This document shows, in pieces, positions 34,308-44,003 of a stretch of DNA of 64,000 nucleotides. The DNA lies in the NCBI GenBank assembly GCA_913048115.1, contig CAJWVI010000001.1:1-64000 (forward strand). Direction: 5' to 3'. This DNA comes from an uncultured Flavobacteriaceae bacterium (GTDB lineage Bacteria; Bacteroidota; Bacteroidia; Flavobacteriales; Flavobacteriaceae). The translations under genes and the position numbers were made by a program. Every line of letters starts with the position of its first letter. The stretch's first letter is position 1. A model generated the notes under the pieces. That model was given only the letters and a program-made list of their open reading frames with translations, was not told where the DNA came from and made no database searches.

Positions 34308-36212
34308 ATGAATATGAGTGACGCTTTAAAACACGAATGCGGAATTGCGCTAGTACGTTTGTTAAAACCTTTGGAGTTTTACAAAGAAAAATACGGTACA
34401 GCTTTTTACGGAGTGAATAAAATGTATTTAATGATGGAAAAACAGCACAACCGTGGTCAAGACGGTGCTGGTTTTGCAAGTATAAAATTAGACCCCACAC
34501 CAGGAGAACGATACATAAGTAGAGTGCGGTCTAACAAGTCTCAACCCATTCAAGATATTTTTGCTCAAATCAATAATCGAATTAATACTGAGTTTGAAAA
34601 AAACCCAGCCATTAAAGATGATGTTGCGGCGCAGAAAAAAGAAATTCCTTATATAGGAGAACTCATGTTGGGCCATGTACGGTATGGAACCTTTGGTGGC
34701 AATAGCGTAGAAACTGTGCATCCCTTTTTAAGACAAAATAACTGGATGCATCGCAACCTTATTATTGCAGGGAACTTTAACATGACCAATACCACAGAGT
34801 TATTCCAAAACTTAATTGATTTAGGAATGCACCCTAAAGAAAAGGCAGATACTATTACAATACTTGAAAACATTGGTCATTTCTTAGATCAAGGTGTTGC
34901 CAGGTTATACAAAAAAGCAAAAAAGCAAGGCCTATCCAAAATGGAAGCTTCTGCTCATATCATTGAAAACCTAAACATTGAAAAGATCTTAAAAAAATCT
35001 GCCAAAAACTGGGATGGTGGATATGCTATGGCAGGATTACTAGGTCATGGAGATGCTTTTGTATTACGGGACCCTGCAGGAATTCGTCCAGCGTATTATT
35101 ATAAAGATGATGAGGTAGTAGTTGTTGCTAGTGAACGCCCTGTAATACAAACCGTTTTTAATGTTGCCTTTGAAGATGTAAAAGAAATAGATCCAGGAAA
35201 TGCCATGATTCTTAAAAAGGATGGTAGCATGAGCATTTCAGAAATAGTGCCTCCATTAGAGCGCAAGTCTTGTTCTTTTGAACGCATTTATTTCTCTCGC
35301 GGTAGTGATGCCGAAATTTACCAAGAACGAAAAGAATTAGGGAGATTGATTATGCCTAAAGTATTGGCAGCTATTGATCATGACACAGAAAACAGTGTCT
35401 TTTCATTTATTCCAAACACTGCTGAAACTTCTTTCTACGGGATGCTAGATGCTGCCCAGAATGAGCTAAATAAACAAAAAAACGAAGCCATTTTAAAAGA
35501 AGGAATTTCCCTTACACCAGAACGACTTAACGAAATACAGGCTCATAAAATACGCACCGAAAAGATTGCTATTAAAGATGTAAAGCTACGCACGTTTATT
35601 ACAGATGACAGTAGTAGAGATGATTTAGTGGCGCATGTTTATGATGTAACCTATGGAGTAGTGAAGGCTACAGATAATTTAGTGATTATTGATGATAGTA
35701 TTGTGCGCGGAACCACATTAAAGAAGAGCATTTTACGAATGCTAGACCGCCTAAAACCCAAACAAATTGTTGTGGTGTCTTCTGCTCCTCAAATACGGTA
35801 TCCAGACTGTTATGGAATCGATATGGCTCGACTAGAAAAGCTTGTTGCTTTTAATGCGGCTGTTGAATTACATAAAGACAATGGTACAGAGGCCATCATC
35901 GAAGAGATTTATCATAAATGTAAAAAACAACTTTTACTTGCAGATGCAGAGGTTATAAACCATGTAAAAGAACTTTATGCGCCCTTTACAGATGAAGAAA
36001 TATCAGATAAGATCGCTGAGATAATTTCAGAAGATAGTATTACAACAAAAGTGAAGTTAATATTTCAGTCTGTAGATGATTTGCACAAAGCATGTCCTAA
36101 AAATCTAGGAGATTGGTATTTTACAGGAGACTATCCAACCAATGGAGGGAATAGAGTTGTAAACAGAGCCTACGTAAATTTCTTTGAAGGAAATCCGGAA
36201 AGAGCATACTAA
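34308..36212 (+). CDS. PurF-like amidophosphoribosyltransferase / class II glutamine amidotransferase
   Basis: 634 residues, about 130 longer than typical PurF. The N-terminal glutaminase has a cysteine in HECGIALVRL (residue ~11; if mature, the leader must be cleaved), HNRGQDGAGFAS, GHVRYGTFGGN and GNFNMTN. The phosphoribosyltransferase half has DNLVIIDDSIVRGTTLKKSI near 457-475, the PRPP loop. Insertions occupy roughly 385-430 and the C-terminus. It could be a true PurF or a specialised paralogue. An in-frame ATG at 34314 is an alternative start. A terminator lies about 160 bases past the stop. Confidence 0.8.
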   Translation: MNMSDALKHECGIALVRLLKPLEFYKEKYGTAFYGVNKMYLMMEKQHNRGQDGAGFASIKLDPTPGERYISRVRSNKSQPIQDIFAQINNRINTEFEKNPAIKDDVAAQKKEIPYIGELMLGHVRYGTFGGNSVETVHPFLRQNNWMHRNLIIAGNFNMTNTTELFQNLIDLGMHPKEKADTITILENIGHFLDQGVARLYKKAKKQGLSKMEASAHIIENLNIEKILKKSAKNWDGGYAMAGLLGHGDAFVLRDPAGIRPAYYYKDDEVVVVASERPVIQTVFNVAFEDVKEIDPGNAMILKKDGSMSISEIVPPLERKSCSFERIYFSRGSDAEIYQERKELGRLIMPKVLAAIDHDTENSVFSFIPNTAETSFYGMLDAAQNELNKQKNEAILKEGISLTPERLNEIQAHKIRTEKIAIKDVKLRTFITDDSSRDDLVAHVYDVTYGVVKATDNLVIIDDSIVRGTTLKKSILRMLDRLKPKQIVVVSSAPQIRYPDCYGIDMARLEKLVAFNAAVELHKDNGTEAIIEEIYHKCKKQLLLADAEVINHVKELYAPFTDEEISDKIAEIISEDSITTKVKLIFQSVDDLHKACPKNLGDWYFTGDYPTNGGNRVVNRAYVNFFEGNPERAY

Positions 36213-36373
36213 TCGTTAAAATATTGTCAATTCGTTAATAATTAAGCCGTTTATCGTCTTTTAATTTCACTTTATCCAAAAGCAGTGAAAGTATTATTAT
36301 TACTATAAAATTTATGATACATTTGACTTATACCATAGCATAAGTAGGTTAAGTTCATGGTAAAATTTGGGGC

Positions 36374-36406
36374 AAAAAAAGGTAAACATCTCGTTTGCCT
36401 TTTTTT
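36374..36406 (+). terminator. Terminator downstream of the PurF-like gene
   Basis: AAAAAAAGGTAAAC (36374-36387) pairs with GTTTGCCTTTTTTT (36393-36406), 14 bp with one G-U wobble, ending in a T-run. It lies 162 bases after the stop; the intervening sequence may be a long 3' UTR or a small RNA. Confidence 0.8.
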
Positions 36407-36503
36407 ATACAGTAAATTCTTTTTTTAATTTTTTGAGATAGCGACCGCTATGTATGCTCCCAAGAAGAAATTAATAAGCGATTTTGCAAGTATATTTTAG
36501 TCC

Positions 36504-37442
36504 TTATTTTAAATTATCAATCATTACCTCGGTCATTTGGTCAAGGCTTACTTCGTGTTTCCATCCCCAATCTTTTCTAGCCTGTGAATCATCAATACTT
36601 GCTGGCCATGAATCTGCTATGGCTTGTCTAAAATCTGGCTCGTACTCAATAGTAAAATCAGGAATATGTTTTTGGATGCTAATCGCAAGCTCTTCTGGGT
36701 TAAAACTTAATGCTGCCAGGTTATATGCATTTCTAATTTTTATTTCTTGGGGAGCTGCCAGCATAATCTTAGTAGTGGCACGAATGGCATCATCCATAAA
36801 CATCATTGGCAATGTAGTCTTTGCGCCTAAAAAACAACTATAGCTTTTATCCTTCAAAGCTTTGTGATAAATATCGACTGCATAATCTGTGGTTCCTCCT
36901 CCTGGAAGGGTTTTATAACTAATCAAACCAGGATAGCGTATGCTGCGAACATCTACACCATACCGATTGTGATAATACTCACACCACCGCTCTCCAGTTT
37001 GCTTGCTTATTCCATAGACTGTAGAAGGCTCCATTACGGTGTGTTGTGCTGTATTTGTTTTGGGTGTTGTGGGGCCGAAAACAGCAATACTTGAAGGCCA
37101 AAATATTTTTTTAATTTTATTTTCCTTAGCAAGGTTTAGTACATTAAACAAAGATGTCATATTTAAATCCCAGCCCTTCATTGGAAACTTCTCTGCAGTA
37201 GCACTCAACATGGCTGCCATTAAGTATACATCTGTAATTTCATAACGTGTTACTATCTTCTCGATAGCATTATAATCCATCGCATCAAGAATTTCAAAAG
37301 GACCACTTTCCATAACGGCATCACTGGCTTCACGAATATCACTTGCGATCACTTTTTGATTTCCGTACATATTGCGTAAATACATGGTAAGTTCGTTACC
37401 AATTTGCCCAGAGGCTCCAATAATTAAAATTCTTTTTCCCAT
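36504..37442 (-). CDS. NAD-dependent epimerase/dehydratase (threonine 3-dehydrogenase-like SDR)
   Basis: 312 residues. Rossmann GASGQIGNELTMYL at the N-terminus, the catalytic Tyr-x3-Lys as VYGISKQTGERW, and RYPGLISYKTLPGGGTTDYA, a pattern of the L-threonine 3-dehydrogenase SDR subfamily. It probably oxidises L-threonine to 2-amino-3-ketobutyrate, but UDP-sugar epimerase activity cannot be excluded. Divergent from the downstream lipoprotein. Confidence 0.78.
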   Translation of the reverse strand: MGKRILIIGASGQIGNELTMYLRNMYGNQKVIASDIREASDAVMESGPFEILDAMDYNAIEKIVTRYEITDVYLMAAMLSATAEKFPMKGWDLNMTSLFNVLNLAKENKIKKIFWPSSIAVFGPTTPKTNTAQHTVMEPSTVYGISKQTGERWCEYYHNRYGVDVRSIRYPGLISYKTLPGGGTTDYAVDIYHKALKDKSYSCFLGAKTTLPMMFMDDAIRATTKIMLAAPQEIKIRNAYNLAALSFNPEELAISIQKHIPDFTIEYEPDFRQAIADSWPASIDDSQARKDWGWKHEVSLDQMTEVMIDNLK

Positions 37443-37528
37443 AATATTACCTCAAAGTTTAATGTAAATATAGTACTATTTACCACTATAAAACACACCG
37501 AAAAATACACGTTTGATGGAGAAAAGCT

Positions 37529-37536
37529 ATATTTGT
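37529..37536 (+). promoter_or_regulatory. -7 box TATATTTG of the lipoprotein gene
   Basis: Exact TAnnTTTG match 17 bases before the ATG at 37554. An upstream TTTG at 37513-37516 is too close to be the usual -33 element. Confidence 0.45.
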
Positions 37537-37553
37537 GTTAACTAAACGCTATT

Positions 37554-38144
37554 ATGAAACGGGAACTCTTTTTTTTTGCTGGTATTGGGCTATTGTTTTT
37601 TGTTTTGAGCTGTGGTGATACTCAAACATTAGAGACACAGGCCATAATAAAAAAACCAGTTTCCAGTAAACTATTTGGTGAAAGCAATACCACACTGCCA
37701 GTTTTTTCTTCTAGCGCGGCTAATTATATTGATCAATGGCCCGTTTTTGAAGATGTTACAACAGAGGTATTGGCTATTAATGGAGCATCCTTAAAAACAG
37801 TTCAACAGCGAAGTGCATTGCTAGTTTCTAGAATGGATTCATTGACTAAAAAAATACCTGATACTCTAAGAACACAAGCAATCTCTTCTCGCCTTATTGT
37901 TACCACTACAAGAGCGGCTATTATAAAGCAAGAAGCCAATAAAGGTAGGGTAGACACACTTGCAATACAAGTAGCTATTTTAGAAATGAATACAGCAACT
38001 GCCAATTTGATTATTCAAATCAATGAAAAATTTGAAAAAGACACCGAGGACAACAAGGTCAAAAACAACGAACAGAAAGAAATGGACCTTCGTAAAAAGC
38101 GGCTAGATTCTATTTATAAAGCCAGCGTCAATAAATCAAAATAA
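37554..38144 (+). CDS. Hypothetical lipoprotein
   Basis: 196 residues. Signal peptide with lipobox near FVLSC (residues 17-21). The rest is helical and charged, with a coiled-coil-like lysine-rich C-terminus (KVKNNEQKEMDLRKKRLDSI). No family recognised. It lies 60 bases upstream of the M13 peptidase in the same direction and may be cotranscribed, but no functional link is evident. Confidence 0.7.
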   Translation: MKRELFFFAGIGLLFFVLSCGDTQTLETQAIIKKPVSSKLFGESNTTLPVFSSSAANYIDQWPVFEDVTTEVLAINGASLKTVQQRSALLVSRMDSLTKKIPDTLRTQAISSRLIVTTTRAAIIKQEANKGRVDTLAIQVAILEMNTATANLIIQINEKFEKDTEDNKVKNNEQKEMDLRKKRLDSIYKASVNKSK

Positions 38145-38204
38145 GAAATCCGTGGGACTACATTATAGTAGTTAAAACAACGAATCACATAAAAATAAAT
38201 TATT

Positions 38205-40250
38205 ATGAAAATTAGAGTATGGCTTTTTTTAGCCGCAACAAGTATTGTTTTTACAGCTTGTAATAACACCAAAGGAGCTGAACAAGAACATGGAATTATT
38301 TTATCTAACATGGACACAAGCTTGAGTCCTAAAGATGATTTTTATAACTACGTAAACGGTAGTTGGATGAAAAACACCGAAATTCCAGAAGATCAAGTGC
38401 GTTGGGGTGGTTTTGGAGTATTACGTAAAAGTACAGATAAAGATGTACTAGGCATTCTTGAAAAAGCTGATAAAGGCGGAGCCTATGAGGCATCTACAGA
38501 TCAGGCAAAGGCAATTGCTATATTTAATACAAAGCTAGACACTATTGCAAGAAATAAAGCTGGTATTGCGCCCATAAAAAATGCTCTTGATGCTATTGCT
38601 AGCATAAATACCATAACAGATCTTCAAAATGTTATGGCCCAATATGCTACTAGTGTTTCACAACCATTTTTTGGATTGGCGGCCTTTTCAAACCCCTCAA
38701 ATAGTGCAATTAATTCTGCCTATGTTACTCCAGGTGGATTAGGATTGCCAGACAGAGATTACTACACCAATACAGACGCTAAGTCTATTGAAATTCGTAG
38801 CCAATACGTAGCCCACATTACTAGGATGTTACAGTTTTTAGGAGATGAACAGCCAGCGGCTCGTTCTCAAGCTGAAATGATTTTAGCTTTCGAGACAACA
38901 CTTGCATCACCAAGACTTGACAAGGTGCAAAGCCGGGATTTTAGAAACTTTAACAACCCTAGAACAATGGTGCAACTTCAAGAAATGGTGCCTGCTATTT
39001 CATGGAGGCAAGCACTAAAGGATTTTGGTGTTGAAAAACAATTAGACACCCTTATTGTAATGCAACCCAAATACATGGAGGTGTTACAAAACACCTTTGC
39101 AACTGGAGATGTTGACACCTGGAAAATGGTTATGCGTTGGGCAACGTTTAATAATGCTACTGGACAATTAACCACAAAAATTGAAAAAGCCAATTGGGAC
39201 TTTTATAGCAAAACATTAAGTGGCGCTAAAAAACAGCGTCCTGCAGATGAACGCGCCTTAGCGACCGTAAACGGGTCTGTTGGTGAAGCATTAGGGAAAC
39301 TATATGTAGATGAAATGTTTCCACCAGAGGCAAAGCAAAAAGCAGAAAAAATGATCATAAATGTTATTGCCGCATATCAAGATCGCATCATGGCATTAGA
39401 CTGGATGAGCGAAGAAACAAAAACAAAAGCCGTAGAAAAATTAAACAAGTTTACTGTAAAAATTGGGTATCCAGATAGCTGGGAAGATTATAGTAGCATG
39501 GTGGTAACTGAAGATAAAAGCTATTATGATAACATGCAGGCAGTGAGCCTTTGGTCTCTTAAGAAAAACTTATCAGAAATTAATGAGCCTGTAGATAGAA
39601 CTAAATGGGGGATGTCTCCACAAACAGTAAATGCGTATTTTAATCCATTTAATAATGAGATTGTATTTCCTGCAGCTATTCTACAACCTCCATTTTATGA
39701 TTATAAAGCAGATGACGCTGTAAATTATGGTGGTATTGGTGCAGTTATTGGTCATGAAATATCGCATGCTTTTGATGACAGTGGTGCCCGTTTTGACGGT
39801 GATGGTAATTTGATAAACTGGTGGACAGAAGAAGATTTAGCTCAGTTTGGTGAGCGAGGAAAGGCATTAGCAGATCAATACAGCAAAATTGAAGTAATTG
39901 ACAGTGTTTATGTCGATGGGGCTTTTACTTTGGGTGAAAATATTGGAGATCTTGGTGGGGTACTCGCTGCCTATGATGGTTTGCAACGTCACTTTAAAGA
40001 AAACGGAAGACCGGAAGATCTTGACGGCTTTACTGCAGAGCAACGCTTTTTTATGAGTTGGGCAACTGTATGGAGAACCAAACAAAGAGATGAGTCTTTG
40101 CGCACACAAGTAAAGACAGACCCTCACACACCAGGAAGGTGGAGAGCTACAGAGCCGCTAAAAAATGTAGATTCATTTTACGAGGCATTTAATATTGTAG
40201 TGGGTGATCCAATGTATGTGGCTCCAGAAGACAGGGTCCGTATTTGGTAA
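38205..40250 (+). CDS. M13 family zinc metallopeptidase (neprilysin-like lipoprotein)
   Basis: 681 residues. N-terminal lipobox near VFTAC, suggesting attachment at the cell envelope. Zinc site: GHEISHAFDDSG (H, H around 516-520) and the third ligand in GENIGDLGGVLAAYDG near 577. The substrate-binding NAYFNPFNNEIVFPA motif precedes it. M13 enzymes cleave short peptides. Length is full. A terminator lies directly downstream. Confidence 0.93.
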   Translation: MKIRVWLFLAATSIVFTACNNTKGAEQEHGIILSNMDTSLSPKDDFYNYVNGSWMKNTEIPEDQVRWGGFGVLRKSTDKDVLGILEKADKGGAYEASTDQAKAIAIFNTKLDTIARNKAGIAPIKNALDAIASINTITDLQNVMAQYATSVSQPFFGLAAFSNPSNSAINSAYVTPGGLGLPDRDYYTNTDAKSIEIRSQYVAHITRMLQFLGDEQPAARSQAEMILAFETTLASPRLDKVQSRDFRNFNNPRTMVQLQEMVPAISWRQALKDFGVEKQLDTLIVMQPKYMEVLQNTFATGDVDTWKMVMRWATFNNATGQLTTKIEKANWDFYSKTLSGAKKQRPADERALATVNGSVGEALGKLYVDEMFPPEAKQKAEKMIINVIAAYQDRIMALDWMSEETKTKAVEKLNKFTVKIGYPDSWEDYSSMVVTEDKSYYDNMQAVSLWSLKKNLSEINEPVDRTKWGMSPQTVNAYFNPFNNEIVFPAAILQPPFYDYKADDAVNYGGIGAVIGHEISHAFDDSGARFDGDGNLINWWTEEDLAQFGERGKALADQYSKIEVIDSVYVDGAFTLGENIGDLGGVLAAYDGLQRHFKENGRPEDLDGFTAEQRFFMSWATVWRTKQRDESLRTQVKTDPHTPGRWRATEPLKNVDSFYEAFNIVVGDPMYVAPEDRVRIW

Positions 40251-40273
40251 TCTCAGAGCATTAACAGATGTTA

Positions 40274-40300
40274 AAAAGAGCTCGTTTTTTGGGCTCTTTT
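40274..40300 (+). terminator. Terminator after the M13 peptidase
   Basis: AAAAGAGC (40274-40281) pairs with GCTCTTTT (40293-40300), extendable by a G-U wobble, across an 11-base T-rich loop. It lies between convergent genes and may serve both strands. Confidence 0.75.
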
Positions 40301-40317
40301 CTTGTTTTCTCAATACA

Positions 40318-41124
40318 CTAAAGTGTTTCTTTAAACGTATATTTTAGGATAGCTGCTAGGTTTATGGAATCAACTTGTTTGGTTGGCGCGTCATCATCTT
40401 GATCTATAAATTCTGGACAAGTGAGATCAAGCTGTTTTGCTTTTTGAGAATAATACTCTTTTTTCTTTGGGTGTGTTGGGTGTACGGCATTAAAAACTTG
40501 ACCATAGGCACTTTGCTTTATAATGCTTGAAATAATACCAATACAATCTTTTCTATGTATTAGGTTTACAGGGGCATTTCCGCCATCCAGCTCTGTTCTT
40601 CCCGCCAGGTACTTTACGGGCTGTCTAGAGCCTCCTATAAGCCCTCCAAAGCGCACAATACTGGTGCTAATTCCGGTAGCATTAAAAAACAATTGTTCTA
40701 CTTGAAATAATTGCCTTCCGGCTTCTGTGTTTGGTAGTGGGATGTGTTTTTCTGTCACGTCTCCTTGACTGTCGTTGTAGACTGAGGTACTGCTTATAAA
40801 TATAATGTTGGTCACCTTAGATTTTAGAATTTCAGATAAAAAATGAGACATTTTTAAGACATAATCTGCTCCAGTGTTTCTTCTGAGTCCTGGAGGAATC
40901 ATAATCACCAAGGTGTCTGCAGTTTTTAAAAACCCTTGAACTGCACCGTAAATTCCATCTTCTGTGCTATTAATTACATAAGCATCAATGCCGCTTTTCT
41001 TTAGAGAGGCGGCCTTGTTTTGAGATGTTACAGAGCCTTTTATAGTGTATCCTAAAAATGATAAATGTTGTGCTAGTGGTTTTCCTAGCCAACCCAATCC
41101 TGCAATTGCAATTGTTTTTTTCAA
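40318..41124 (-). CDS. SDR-type NAD(P)-binding protein (YeeZ-like)
   Basis: 268 residues. Starts at TTG with KKTIAIAGLGWLGKPLAQHL, a dinucleotide-binding motif; SSTSVYNDSQGDVTE resembles the SDR catalytic region, although the usual Tyr-x3-Lys is not clear. Similar to the poorly characterised YeeZ group. It lies 15 bases after the M28 peptidase in the same direction. Confidence 0.7.
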   Translation of the reverse strand: MKKTIAIAGLGWLGKPLAQHLSFLGYTIKGSVTSQNKAASLKKSGIDAYVINSTEDGIYGAVQGFLKTADTLVIMIPPGLRRNTGADYVLKMSHFLSEILKSKVTNIIFISSTSVYNDSQGDVTEKHIPLPNTEAGRQLFQVEQLFFNATGISTSIVRFGGLIGGSRQPVKYLAGRTELDGGNAPVNLIHRKDCIGIISSIIKQSAYGQVFNAVHPTHPKKKEYYSQKAKQLDLTCPEFIDQDDDAPTKQVDSINLAAILKYTFKETL

Positions 41125-41139
41125 GCTGAAATTTTTAAA

Positions 41140-43482
41140 TTATTGAAGCGTATCCTGTTGCTTTGTGCTTTTTTGAATCCTGAATGTTTTTTTGTTGATT
41201 ACAGCATCTGTATTTATAAAAGGCTTTGGCATCATGTTTTTTGCTCTTGGCATTACATTTAGTAAAGGATTGCTCATTAAATCAAACCCGTATTCAAGCA
41301 CTTTAAATATTGGTGAAGGTTCACTTTCTGGCAAGGTGTAAAAAACGTGTAGTGAATCTGTATCTGCAACGTAGTATCTTAGTAATTCATCGGTCGTTCT
41401 ACTAAGAGAGCCCTGTCCTAAACTGTCATTTTCAAAAACGGCCATGCCATTAAATTCTAGGGATGAAAAATGAACGTCCTTGTTTGTGTATAGACGTATT
41501 TGGTGGGCATCTCGCTGGGGTGTAATGGTAAAACCAACCCTGCGCATTGCTTGGCGGACACTATCATGATTAATTGTTATGGTAAACCCTGGAACAGCCA
41601 CCACAGGTGCTTGTGCAGCGTATTTATAGCTTGTATTGTATTTGCTTCCCGCGGCACTTTCAATATATTTTGATGCTGGTTCTGGGTCTTCTCCCAAATA
41701 GCGTTGCGTCCAAGGGTCTAAAATGGCATCATAGGTAACCCAATAGGCCTCTTTGGTGTCAAGATTATTATAGTAAGATAAGCTGTTTGGCTTTTGGCGT
41801 ATTTCAGAAAAAGAACTTTGCGTGTGTGCTATAATAAAGAACAGCAATGCCAATCCAAAAAACAGGTAGGACAAGATGTTTTTAAGCTTATAAAATCCAA
41901 AAACAGGGAGTAATAAGCCAAATAATAAAACAGTGAATATGCAGCTAATCACGATATGATCTGACCCCAATCCAACAGGAAAAAACTGAATAAGAGGTGC
42001 AAACAAAAACAAGGCTGGTGCAGCCAATAAGGCCATACCAATAAAGCTTGGGTTTGACCACCTTATAAGAATTGCCCAAGAAAGCAAACCAAAAAAGACC
42101 GGTATGATAAAAAATGCAGCTCCTTTTAAAAATACAAAAACAAGCACATTAACCACCAACCATAAAAAAAGGGGTGCCGCAAATAGATTTATAACTCCGT
42201 TACGCTTGCTAAAATAGTTGTATACCTTAAATAATATCCCTAAACAAAGCGCCACAAACAAACCAATATAGGCATGCCCATTGTATTTAAAACCATGCTG
42301 TATTTCTTGGTATTGTGGGTACATGTAGCTTAGTAGTTTCCACCCAAAAACCCCAAGTAATCCACAAATTATAAGAGAGAGTAGAAGTGGATAAAACCCT
42401 TTTAGAATGCCGTTGAGGTTTAGCTTGTGTCTGGAGAAGCCATATCCTAAGACCACAAAAAATAAAACAAAGGCAAGTATAACCATGGGTAAGATCCATG
42501 AAAACGGATAGTGGATAAACTTTACTAATGGCATATTTACATACACAGCATCATCCTCTGCTTTTAGCGCGCTTAAATCTGAGGCTGTAAAATAATGCAA
42601 TAAAGGAAGCAAATAACTTCCTTGATGTTGCAGTGTTTCTATGTCTAGATTCTCTACGGTATCGTTGGCGGTATGATAGTCATAGTGGTCATCGATAAAT
42701 GCAAAAAACATACTTTCTATATCGCCATCTTCTCTAAAAACGGTAGAGTCTGTATCATTTGGAAGCATTTTATAAACACTGTACATTAAAGAGGATGCTA
42801 CAGGATAAGAAACGTCTGCTGCAGTAAAGGCCTTAATAAGGTTGGTGTTTCCGCCATTGGTTTCAACAATCATGTTGCTAGGCCCGCCACTACCTCGCGC
42901 CTCGAAGTTAAGAACAAGCCCGACGTTTTTTGCCCAAGGGTGTTTGTTTACAAAGAGTGATGCCCCAACCAAACCAATCTCTTCTGCATCTGTAAAAAGC
43001 ACAATAATATCATTGATGGGTTTTTTGCCACTGGCATTATAGGCGCGTAAACTTTCCAGAATAGTTACCACACCACTTCCTGCATCACTTGCCCCAAGAG
43101 AAGGCACTAAGGCACTATCATAATGAGACAATAAAACCAATGCTTTTCCAGCGCCACTCCCTTTTAATCTGGCAACAATATTTTTTGGCTTTACAAGTCT
43201 CTTGTTATTATTACTTAAGACAAACGCTTGTTGTACTTCTGTTTCAAGACCTAGTTTTTTTAACTCTGAAACAATAAAACTCCGTACGCGGTTGTGTTCG
43301 TCGGTGCCGTGGTAATGTGGTGCCTTTGCAATTTGATGAAGCGGCACTAGTGCCCGCTCTGCAGAGAATTCTGTGTCTGGAGCAGAGGATAATGTTGCCC
43401 TAGTAGGCAACAAGCTATCAAAGCTAAAGCCTATCAAAAATATAATGACAACAAACGAGGCAAGCGCACTAAAGTGTTTCAT
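41140..43482 (-). CDS. M28 family zinc aminopeptidase with multipass membrane domain
   Basis: 780 residues. N-terminal helix (7-25), then an M28 catalytic domain (about 50-310): SHYDSALVPSLGASDAGSG with the His-x-Asp zinc ligands, FTDAEEIGLVGA with the Glu pair, and later ligands near FIDDHYDYHTANDTVEN. Residues ~325-560 hold eight or so membrane segments, followed by a ~200-residue extracytoplasmic C-terminal domain. The architecture resembles ER-type Fxna/M28 proteins. Substrate unknown. Confidence 0.9.
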   Translation of the reverse strand: MKHFSALASFVVIIFLIGFSFDSLLPTRATLSSAPDTEFSAERALVPLHQIAKAPHYHGTDEHNRVRSFIVSELKKLGLETEVQQAFVLSNNNKRLVKPKNIVARLKGSGAGKALVLLSHYDSALVPSLGASDAGSGVVTILESLRAYNASGKKPINDIIVLFTDAEEIGLVGASLFVNKHPWAKNVGLVLNFEARGSGGPSNMIVETNGGNTNLIKAFTAADVSYPVASSLMYSVYKMLPNDTDSTVFREDGDIESMFFAFIDDHYDYHTANDTVENLDIETLQHQGSYLLPLLHYFTASDLSALKAEDDAVYVNMPLVKFIHYPFSWILPMVILAFVLFFVVLGYGFSRHKLNLNGILKGFYPLLLSLIICGLLGVFGWKLLSYMYPQYQEIQHGFKYNGHAYIGLFVALCLGILFKVYNYFSKRNGVINLFAAPLFLWLVVNVLVFVFLKGAAFFIIPVFFGLLSWAILIRWSNPSFIGMALLAAPALFLFAPLIQFFPVGLGSDHIVISCIFTVLLFGLLLPVFGFYKLKNILSYLFFGLALLFFIIAHTQSSFSEIRQKPNSLSYYNNLDTKEAYWVTYDAILDPWTQRYLGEDPEPASKYIESAAGSKYNTSYKYAAQAPVVAVPGFTITINHDSVRQAMRRVGFTITPQRDAHQIRLYTNKDVHFSSLEFNGMAVFENDSLGQGSLSRTTDELLRYYVADTDSLHVFYTLPESEPSPIFKVLEYGFDLMSNPLLNVMPRAKNMMPKPFINTDAVINKKTFRIQKSTKQQDTLQ

Positions 43483-43552
43483 GGAGAAGAATTAATTTTT
43501 TAAAAGACATTTTTATCTTAGGCTTCTAAACAAAAGAAAGCAGCTATTTTAT

Positions 43553-43909
43553 TTATAAAGTAACATCTACTTTAACAAGTAGATACCAATCATTCTCTAG
43601 TGCTAAGTATCCTTGATCATAGACATAATAATACACAGACCCCGTTTTTGTTATGTATTGAGATGTATAGTACTTGAAATCAAAATGATGTTTTAGTAAT
43701 GCTTCCTTCTTTACCTTGGTTTTGTCTTTGGCATTCAAGGTCTTTAGAGTGCGGTAATTTTTACGCAATCTATTATTTATATTTCGCACCAGGTTACTAC
43801 TGTCTTTATTTAAGGTGTTATTGTGTGAGTTGCGGCAGCCGTCGCTACAGAATTTTTTATCTGCGCGCCCCATAATTTTGTCACCACATTCTGGACATTT
43901 TTTCTCCAT
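43553..43909 (-). CDS. Small zinc-ribbon protein
   Basis: 118 residues. An N-terminal four-Cys zinc ribbon (CPECGDKIMGRADKKFCSDGC, ligands at 5, 8, 21 and 25) is followed by a basic helix (NNRLRKNYRTLKTLNAKDKT) and a C-terminal beta-rich segment. Common in Bacteroidota as DUF2116-like proteins, function unknown; possibly nucleic-acid binding. Confidence 0.75.
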   Translation of the reverse strand: MEKKCPECGDKIMGRADKKFCSDGCRNSHNNTLNKDSSNLVRNINNRLRKNYRTLKTLNAKDKTKVKKEALLKHHFDFKYYTSQYITKTGSVYYYVYDQGYLALENDWYLLVKVDVTL

Positions 43910-43913
43910 AGGT

Positions 43914-43921
43914 TAAAGATA
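43914..43921 (-). promoter_or_regulatory. -7-like box TATCTTTA, four bases before the zinc-ribbon gene
   Basis: Minus-strand TATCTTTA, then ACCT, then ATG. A TTTA lies 18 bases upstream of the box, a partial -33 match. Confidence 0.4.
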
Positions 43922-44003
43922 GTGATTATTAGCCGTTTGTAAACAGATGTTTTTAAATTCAATAAAACGAAGCGGTACTAAACAGGCTGTTTTAAGAAAA
44001 AGG

